Below, one piece after another: positions 59,110 through 64,000 of a stretch of DNA of 64,000 nucleotides (its first letter is position 1; every line of letters starts with the position of its first letter). The notes below the pieces were generated by a model. It saw nothing but the letters and a program-made list of their open reading frames with translations. It was not told where the DNA came from and did not search any database. Position numbers and translations under genes: made by a program. The stretch covers positions 2,418,001-2,482,000 of the forward strand of contig NZ_CP038853.1 in NCBI RefSeq assembly GCF_004792415.1, given 5' to 3'. The DNA is from Pantoea vagans (GTDB taxonomy: Bacteria; Pseudomonadota; Gammaproteobacteria; Enterobacterales; Enterobacteriaceae).

Positions 59110-59953
59110 TGGTTTTCAGAAGGGGGTTATCGCCCTGATTGTCGGCTGGCTGGCGCTGTTCGTCTTTGTGCCCAACCTGATGATTTTTGTCACCAGTTTT
59201 CTGACGCGCGATGATGCACATTTCGTCAGCGCGGTGTTGACCTTCAGTAATTACACCCGGCTGCTCGACCCGCTCTATGCGCAGGTGCTGCTGCACTCGC
59301 TGAACATGGCGCTGATTGCCACAATCGGCTGTCTGCTGCTCGGCTATCCCTTTGCATGGTGTCTGACAAAACTCACACCGCGCCTGCGTCCGATGATGCT
59401 GTTTCTGTTGATTGTGCCTTTCTGGACCAACTCGCTGATCCGTATTTACGGCCTGAAAATTTTCCTCAGCACCCGTGGCTGGCTGAATGATTTCCTGCTG
59501 TCACTGGGGCTGATCGACAAGCCGTTTCGCATCATGTATACCCCGGAAGCGGTGATCCTCGGGCTGATCTACATTCTGCTGCCGTTTATGGTGCTGCCGC
59601 TCTACTCCAGCCTGGAGAAGCTGGATAAACCGCTGCTGGAAGCGGCGCGCGACCTCGGTGCCGGTAAGCTGCAGACCTTTTTCCGTATCATTCTGCCGCT
59701 GACCATGCCGGGCATTATTGCCGGCTGTCTGCTGGTGTTGATCCCGGCGATGGGGCTGTTCTACGTCGCCGACCTGATGGGCGGCGCAAAGAATCTGCTG
59801 ATTGGCAACGTCATCAAAAGTCAGTTCCTCAACTTCCGCGACTGGCCATTTGGCGCGGCCACCAGCATTGTGATGACGCTGTTGATGGGATTGCTGTTGC
59901 TGATTTACTGGCGCGCGGCGCGACTGCTGAATAACCGGGTGGATTTAGGATGA
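59093..59953 (+). CDS. potB: PotB, polyamine ABC permease
   Basis: A 286-residue permease with six membrane segments and the EAA loop [19 protein letters not shown]...PLTMPGI. Forms the channel with PotC. Starts within the end of potA and overlaps potC by 4 bases. Confidence 0.95.
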   Translation: MKRMRNGFQKGVIALIVGWLALFVFVPNLMIFVTSFLTRDDAHFVSAVLTFSNYTRLLDPLYAQVLLHSLNMALIATIGCLLLGYPFAWCLTKLTPRLRPMMLFLLIVPFWTNSLIRIYGLKIFLSTRGWLNDFLLSLGLIDKPFRIMYTPEAVILGLIYILLPFMVLPLYSSLEKLDKPLLEAARDLGAGKLQTFFRIILPLTMPGIIAGCLLVLIPAMGLFYVADLMGGAKNLLIGNVIKSQFLNFRDWPFGAATSIVMTLLMGLLLLIYWRAARLLNNRVDLG

Positions 59954-60723
59954 TGGCACGCCTGTTACGCGGCAGTTTTATGGCGATTATTTACGCCTGG
60001 TTCTATATACCGATTGTTATTCTGATCGTGAATTCGTTTAACGCCTCCCGCTTTGGCATTAACTGGCAGGGTTTCACGACCCACTGGTACAGCCTGCTGC
60101 TGAACAATGACAGTCTGATTCAGGCGGCGCAGCACTCGCTAATCATGGGCGTGCTCTCAGCCAGCTGTGCCACACTGATCGGCGCACTTACCGCTGTCGC
60201 TCTCTTTCGCTATCGTTTTCGCGGCAAGCCCTTTGTCAGTGGCATGCTGTTCGTGGTGATGATGTCGCCGGACATTGTGATGGCTATCTCTCTGCTGGTG
60301 CTGTTTATGCTGCTGGGCATTTCGCTGGGCTTCTGGTCACTGCTTTTTTCCCACATTACATTTTGCCTGCCGTTTGTGGTGATTACCGTCTACTCACGCC
60401 TGAAAGGCTTTGATGTGCGCATGCTGGAGGCAGCCAAAGATCTGGGGGCCAGCGAAACCACCATTCTGCGCAAAATCATTCTGCCGCTGGCGATGCCAGC
60501 CGTCGCCGCCGGATGGTTACTGAGCTTTACCCTGTCGATGGATGATGTAGTGGTCTCTTCCTTTGTCACCGGTCCGACGTTTGAGATTTTACCGCTGAAG
60601 ATCTACTCGATGGTAAAAGTTGGCGTCTCACCGGAAGTGAATGCGCTGGCCACTATTTTAATGCTGCTGTCATTGCTGCTGGTCGCGGCCAGTCAGTGGC
60701 TGCTGCGTGACAGAAATAAATAA
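59950..60723 (+). CDS. potC: PotC, polyamine ABC permease
   Basis: A 257-residue permease with six membrane segments and the EAA loop MLEAAKDLGASETTILRKI. ATGA overlap with potB. Slightly shorter than E. coli PotC at the C-terminus, otherwise collinear. Confidence 0.95.
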   Translation: MMARLLRGSFMAIIYAWFYIPIVILIVNSFNASRFGINWQGFTTHWYSLLLNNDSLIQAAQHSLIMGVLSASCATLIGALTAVALFRYRFRGKPFVSGMLFVVMMSPDIVMAISLLVLFMLLGISLGFWSLLFSHITFCLPFVVITVYSRLKGFDVRMLEAAKDLGASETTILRKIILPLAMPAVAAGWLLSFTLSMDDVVVSSFVTGPTFEILPLKIYSMVKVGVSPEVNALATILMLLSLLLVAASQWLLRDRNK

Positions 60724-60734
60724 GAGGATTGAGG

Positions 60735-61778
60735 ATGAAAAAGAGATCTCACTGGCTGGCGGCAGGTGCATTGTTGCTGGGTATGAACGTGGCGCAGGCA
60801 GACAACAGTAATACCCTCTATTTCTACAACTGGACCGAATATGTGCCGCCGGGGCTGCTGGAGCAGTTCACGAAAGAGACCGGCATTAAAGTGATCTATT
60901 CGACCTATGAATCCAATGAGAGCATGTACGCCAAGCTGAAAACCTGGAAAGATGGCGCTTACGATCTGGTCGTGCCGTCAACCTACTTCGTGGCAAAAAT
61001 GCGTAACGAAGGGATGCTGCAGAAGATCGACAAAAGCCAGCTCAGCAACTTCAGCAATCTCGATCCCGACCTGCTGAATAAACCCTTCGATCCTGACAAT
61101 AACTATTCGATTCCCTATATCTGGGGCGCGACGGCAATCGGTGTCAATACCGATGAGATCGACGTGAAAAGCGTGACCCGCTGGGCCGATCTGTGGAAGC
61201 CGGAATATAAGCAAAGCCTGCTGCTGACCGACGACGCGCGCGAAGTGTTCCAGATGGCGCTGCGCAAGCTGGGATACTCCGGCAATACCCGCGATCCAGA
61301 GCAGATCAAAGCTGCTTATTCTGAGCTGAAAAAGCTGATGCCCAATGTGCTGGCCTTCAACTCTGATAATCCCGGTAATCCCTATATGGAAGGCGAAGTG
61401 AATCTGGGCATGCTCTGGAATGGCTCAGCGTATGTCGCACGTCAGGCGGGCACGCCGTTAGCGATCGTCTGGCCTGAAGAGGGCGGCATTTTCTGGATGG
61501 ATAACCTCGCGATCCCGGCTAATGCGAAGAACAAGGCAGGCGCGCTGAAACTGATTAACTTCCTGCTGCGTCCTGACGTCGCGGCGAAAGTGGCGGAAAC
61601 TATCGGCTATCCTACACCGAACCTCGCGGCAAAGGCGTTGCTGCCACCCGCCGTGGCGAACGATCCGTCACTCTACCCACCTGCTGACGTAATTAAGCAC
61701 GGTGAATGGCAGGATGATGTGGGCGACGCCAGCCTTCAGTACGAAACCCTGTTCCAGCAGCTTAAAGCGGGCCGCTAA
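60735..61778 (+). CDS. potD: PotD, polyamine-binding periplasmic protein
   Basis: A 347-residue protein with a signal peptide (cleavage near AQA-DN) and a type 2 binding fold (LYFYNWTEYVPPGLLEQF; VPSTYFVAKM). Binds spermidine first, putrescine second. ATG at 60735 follows GAGG. Last gene of potABCD. Confidence 0.96.
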   Translation: MKKRSHWLAAGALLLGMNVAQADNSNTLYFYNWTEYVPPGLLEQFTKETGIKVIYSTYESNESMYAKLKTWKDGAYDLVVPSTYFVAKMRNEGMLQKIDKSQLSNFSNLDPDLLNKPFDPDNNYSIPYIWGATAIGVNTDEIDVKSVTRWADLWKPEYKQSLLLTDDAREVFQMALRKLGYSGNTRDPEQIKAAYSELKKLMPNVLAFNSDNPGNPYMEGEVNLGMLWNGSAYVARQAGTPLAIVWPEEGGIFWMDNLAIPANAKNKAGALKLINFLLRPDVAAKVAETIGYPTPNLAAKALLPPAVANDPSLYPPADVIKHGEWQDDVGDASLQYETLFQQLKAGR

Positions 61779-61782
61779 AATT

Positions 61783-61809
61783 GATAAAAGGGGCGGCATT
61801 AGCCGCCCC
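61783..61809 (-). terminator. Terminator between potD and cobB
   Basis: GGGGCGGC (61790-61797) with GCCGCCCC (61802-61809), loop ATTA; TTTT follows on the minus strand, serving cobB. The plus side lacks a T-run. Confidence 0.75.
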
Positions 61810-61811
61810 GC

Positions 61812-62645
61812 TTACTTATAGAATCCACGCAACAGCTTGTGGACAAACTCCGGCACCACTTCACTCGCCAGGCCGTAATGCCGTTCGGCAAACTCGTTAC
61901 CCACCTGGCTCGGCTCCAGGTTCAGCTCAACGGTGTGCGCGCCCTGCAGTTTGGCCTCATGCACAAAGCCCGCGGCCGGATAAACATGGCCTGACGTACC
62001 GATCGCGATAAAGTAATCGGCCTGTTCCAGCGCCTGGTAAATCTGCTCCATACCCAGCGGCATCTCGCCAAACCAGACCACGTGCGGCCGCAGCACTGAG
62101 GGGAACTGGCAGCAGGTGCAGCGATCGTCCGGCGTGATATCGCCGGTCCACTCAATCACCTGACCGCTGGTGACACAGCGCACTTTTAACAGTTCACCGT
62201 GCATATGCAGCACCCGACTGTTACCTGCGCGCTCATGCAGGTTGTCGATGTTTTGCGTGACCAGCAGGAAATTATCGCCTAACACCTGCTCCAGCTCCGC
62301 CAGCGCCAGATGGGCGGCATTAGGCTGGATGTCGGCTTCCTGCAGCTGCTGACGACGCGCATTGTAGAAACGCTGCACCAGCGCGGGATCGCGCTGAAAG
62401 CCTTCGGGCGTGGCAACATCTTCAACGTGGTGCTCTTCCCACAGGCCATCAGCCGCGCGGAAGGTCCGGATGCCGGACTCCGCGGAAATGCCTGCGCCGG
62501 TCAGCACCACAACATGCGGCTGGGGATGGGCGGCCAGTTCGGCCTGACGATCGCGCTCAAAAATGCGCTGGCGAAAGCGCTGATGCACTTTTCTCCGGGT
62601 TTTCTTCAGGCGGGCAAGTCGTATGCGGCGACGTGGTGTACGCAT
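61812..62645 (-). CDS. cobB: CobB, NAD-dependent protein deacylase (sirtuin)
   Basis: A 277-residue sirtuin: NAD motif [27 protein letters not shown], catalytic histidine in LHMHGEL, a zinc site partly visible as CTCC, and late [13 protein letters not shown]. The arginine-rich N-terminus (about 40 residues) matches the long CobB form. Removes acetyl and succinyl groups from lysines, for example on Acs. Start after GGAG. Confidence 0.95.
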   Translation of the reverse strand: MRTPRRRIRLARLKKTRRKVHQRFRQRIFERDRQAELAAHPQPHVVVLTGAGISAESGIRTFRAADGLWEEHHVEDVATPEGFQRDPALVQRFYNARRQQLQEADIQPNAAHLALAELEQVLGDNFLLVTQNIDNLHERAGNSRVLHMHGELLKVRCVTSGQVIEWTGDITPDDRCTCCQFPSVLRPHVVWFGEMPLGMEQIYQALEQADYFIAIGTSGHVYPAAGFVHEAKLQGAHTVELNLEPSQVGNEFAERHYGLASEVVPEFVHKLLRGFYK

Positions 62646-62760
62646 AAAATCTCCTGGCGTAGCAGCTGCGGCGAGCCGCTCTAAACAGATTCCGGGTTAA
62701 CATCACCCGATAGTAACGGTTGCTGAGGGCATGACCCAACAGCAAAGGTCTTAAACAGAT

Positions 62761-62790
62761 GCGGCGCGAAATCACTCGCGCCGCATTTTT
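62761..62790 (-). terminator. Hairpin after lolE
   Basis: GCGGCGCGA (62761-62769) pairs with TCGCGCCGC (62776-62784). Located just past the lolE stop, but no clear T-run on the minus strand. Confidence 0.4.
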
Positions 62791-62791
62791 A

Positions 62792-64000
62792 TCACTGACC
62801 GCTTAATACCCGAGCCGGGTCAATGCGGCTGGCGCGTCTGGCCGGATACCAGCTCGCCAGCAGGCTCAGCAGAATGGCGGTAATCAGTACTGAGAACACA
62901 TCAATCCAGTGCAGTTCCGAGGGCAGGAAATCTATAAAGTAGATATCTCCTGCCAGCAGATGATGACCGGTGATTGACTCCAGCCCGCGCACCAGTGAGG
63001 TCAGATTCAGCGCCACCAGCACGCCAGCCACTACACCGCTGACGCTGCCCAGCAGGCCCGCCAGCAAACCGTACCAGATAAAGATGGCGCGGATCAGCCG
63101 GTCTTTCGCGCCGAGGGTACGCAGCACCGCGATATCGCTGCTCTTGTCCTTCACCGCCATCACCAGCGTGGAGACGATGTTAAAGCAGGCGACACCAATC
63201 ACCAGCACCATCGCCAGATACATGATGGCGCGGATCATCTGAATGTCGCGGTACATATAGCCGTAGGTGCCAATCCAGCTCTTAATGTAGACGTAAGAAC
63301 GGGTTGCTTCACCGGCATCGCGCACCAGTTTCACGGCCTGGAACGGGTCGGTCATCTTCAGCGCAATACCAGAGACGCTGTCACCCATATCCAGATAGTG
63401 CTGCGCATCGGCCAGCGGCACCAGCGCCAGACTGTGATCAAGCATGCCGCTGAGTTGCAGGATACCGCTGACCTGCAGCCGGATGCGTTTTGGCTGCAGC
63501 AGTTTGTTATCACCATCGTTGTTGGGGATCATGATGGTGATCCAGTCACCCTGCTTCACCTTCAGCGATTCAGCAATGCCGCCGCCCAGAATGATCTGTT
63601 GCTTACCGGCGGCAAAAGAGGACCAGGCGTTACCGGCGACAAACTGTGGCAGTGCGCTGAGGCGCGGCTCCTGGGCAGGATCAACGCCCTTCACCTGCAG
63701 CGCTTCCAGCCGGGCACCGCTCTCAATCAGGCCGGTGAAGTTGACATAGGGGGCTGCCGCCGCAATGCCGGGCACCTTTTCAATCGGCGCAATCATCGAC
63801 TGCCAGTGCTGGAACGGCTGATTAACTGCCTCGATTTCACCGTGCGGCACCACCGCCAGAATGCGGTTATTCAGCTCACGCTCGAAACCGTTCATAGCAC
63901 TGAGGCCGATAATCAGCACCGCCACGCCCAGCGCAATCCCGATGGTGGAGATCACCGAAATCAGCGAGACCATGCCGCCACGACGGCGTCCACGGCTGAA
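62792..64000 (-). CDS. lolE: LolE, lipoprotein-releasing ABC permease (5' end cut by the window)
   Basis: About 402 codons are visible. The open frame from the window edge reads FSRGRRRGG then MVSLISV, as in E. coli LolE, so roughly a dozen N-terminal residues lie beyond base 64000. Four membrane segments and the large periplasmic domain are present, ending [16 protein letters not shown]. LolCDE releases outer-membrane lipoproteins to LolA. The internal ATG at the MVSLISV point is not the true start. Confidence 0.95.
   Translation of the reverse strand, partial: FSRGRRRGGMVSLISVISTIGIALGVAVLIIGLSAMNGFERELNNRILAVVPHGEIEAVNQPFQHWQSMIAPIEKVPGIAAAAPYVNFTGLIESGARLEALQVKGVDPAQEPRLSALPQFVAGNAWSSFAAGKQQIILGGGIAESLKVKQGDWITIMIPNNDGDNKLLQPKRIRLQVSGILQLSGMLDHSLALVPLADAQHYLDMGDSVSGIALKMTDPFQAVKLVRDAGEATRSYVYIKSWIGTYGYMYRDIQMIRAIMYLAMVLVIGVACFNIVSTLVMAVKDKSSDIAVLRTLGAKDRLIRAIFIWYGLLAGLLGSVSGVVAGVLVALNLTSLVRGLESITGHHLLAGDIYFIDFLPSELHWIDVFSVLITAILLSLLASWYPARRASRIDPARVLSGQ

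Overview
The window looks like a chromosomal stretch of an Erwiniaceae-type enterobacterium, most likely Pantoea or a close relative. Its core genes read as clear orthologues of Escherichia coli K-12 proteins and keep K-12 local order (ghrA-ycdX-ycdY; treA, ymgE, ycgR, emtA, ldcA; icd-rluE-nudJ-mnmA-hflD-purB-phoPQ-roxA-pepT-potABCD-cobB-lolE). Base composition is fairly GC-rich in core genes, and blocks of accessory genes not found at these places in E. coli lie between them. The species call is an inference from gene content; no rRNA or tRNA gene is present to test it.

Layout. (1) 1-8.2 kb, minus strand: the end of a type VI secretion (T6SS) operon, read as an SH3-like lipoprotein, tssJ, tssK, tssL with an OmpA-like tail, tssM, tagF, and the start of tssA. 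(2) 8.2-9.2 kb: an AT-rich spacer. (3) 9.2-15.4 kb: an aldehyde dehydrogenase, a small methyltransferase, a glutamine amidotransferase, an EamA transporter, a type III CoA-transferase, and a lone XRE/antitoxin-like gene between imperfect 33-bp direct repeats. (4) 15.4-24.4 kb: ycdY, ycdX and ghrA, then divergent treA, a Fur-box-controlled ferrioxamine receptor (foxA), ymgE, ycgR with a textbook FliA promoter, and an MscS-type channel. (5) 24.5-34.7 kb: a complete sugar uptake and catabolism locus (RbsABC-type ABC transporter, DUF2291 lipoprotein, two-subunit transketolase, FGGY kinase, FucI/AraA-like isomerase) with a divergent SorC-type regulator. A 16-bp sequence containing a perfect palindrome stands in front of both transcription units. 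(6) 34.7-41.5 kb: emtA/ldcA and a run of small, mostly uncharacterised envelope or stress genes, including an exported Ppx/GppA-like protein. (7) 41.5-47.1 kb: an AT-richer accessory block with two GT9 glycosyltransferases around a DUF1493 acyl-carrier-like gene, two YmgB/AriR-like small genes (one frameshifted), and a T6SS cargo module: a DUF2778 (Tlde1-type) L,D-transpeptidase-like effector, a small membrane protein as candidate immunity, and a convergent hcp. (8) 47.1-64 kb: the conserved icd-to-lolE core block.

How the parts fit: the left-edge T6SS genes build the membrane complex and baseplate, and the hcp/DUF2778 pair about 38 kb away is a plausible cargo set for that machine. The sugar locus encodes uptake, isomerisation, phosphorylation and transketolase cleavage of an aldose whose identity cannot be read from sequence; a branched pentose such as D-apiose is a reasonable hypothesis. 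The right-hand block holds TCA cycle, RNA modification, purine synthesis, Mg2+/envelope sensing, polyamine uptake and lipoprotein sorting functions. No CRISPR array, rRNA, tRNA, transposase or integrase gene was found.
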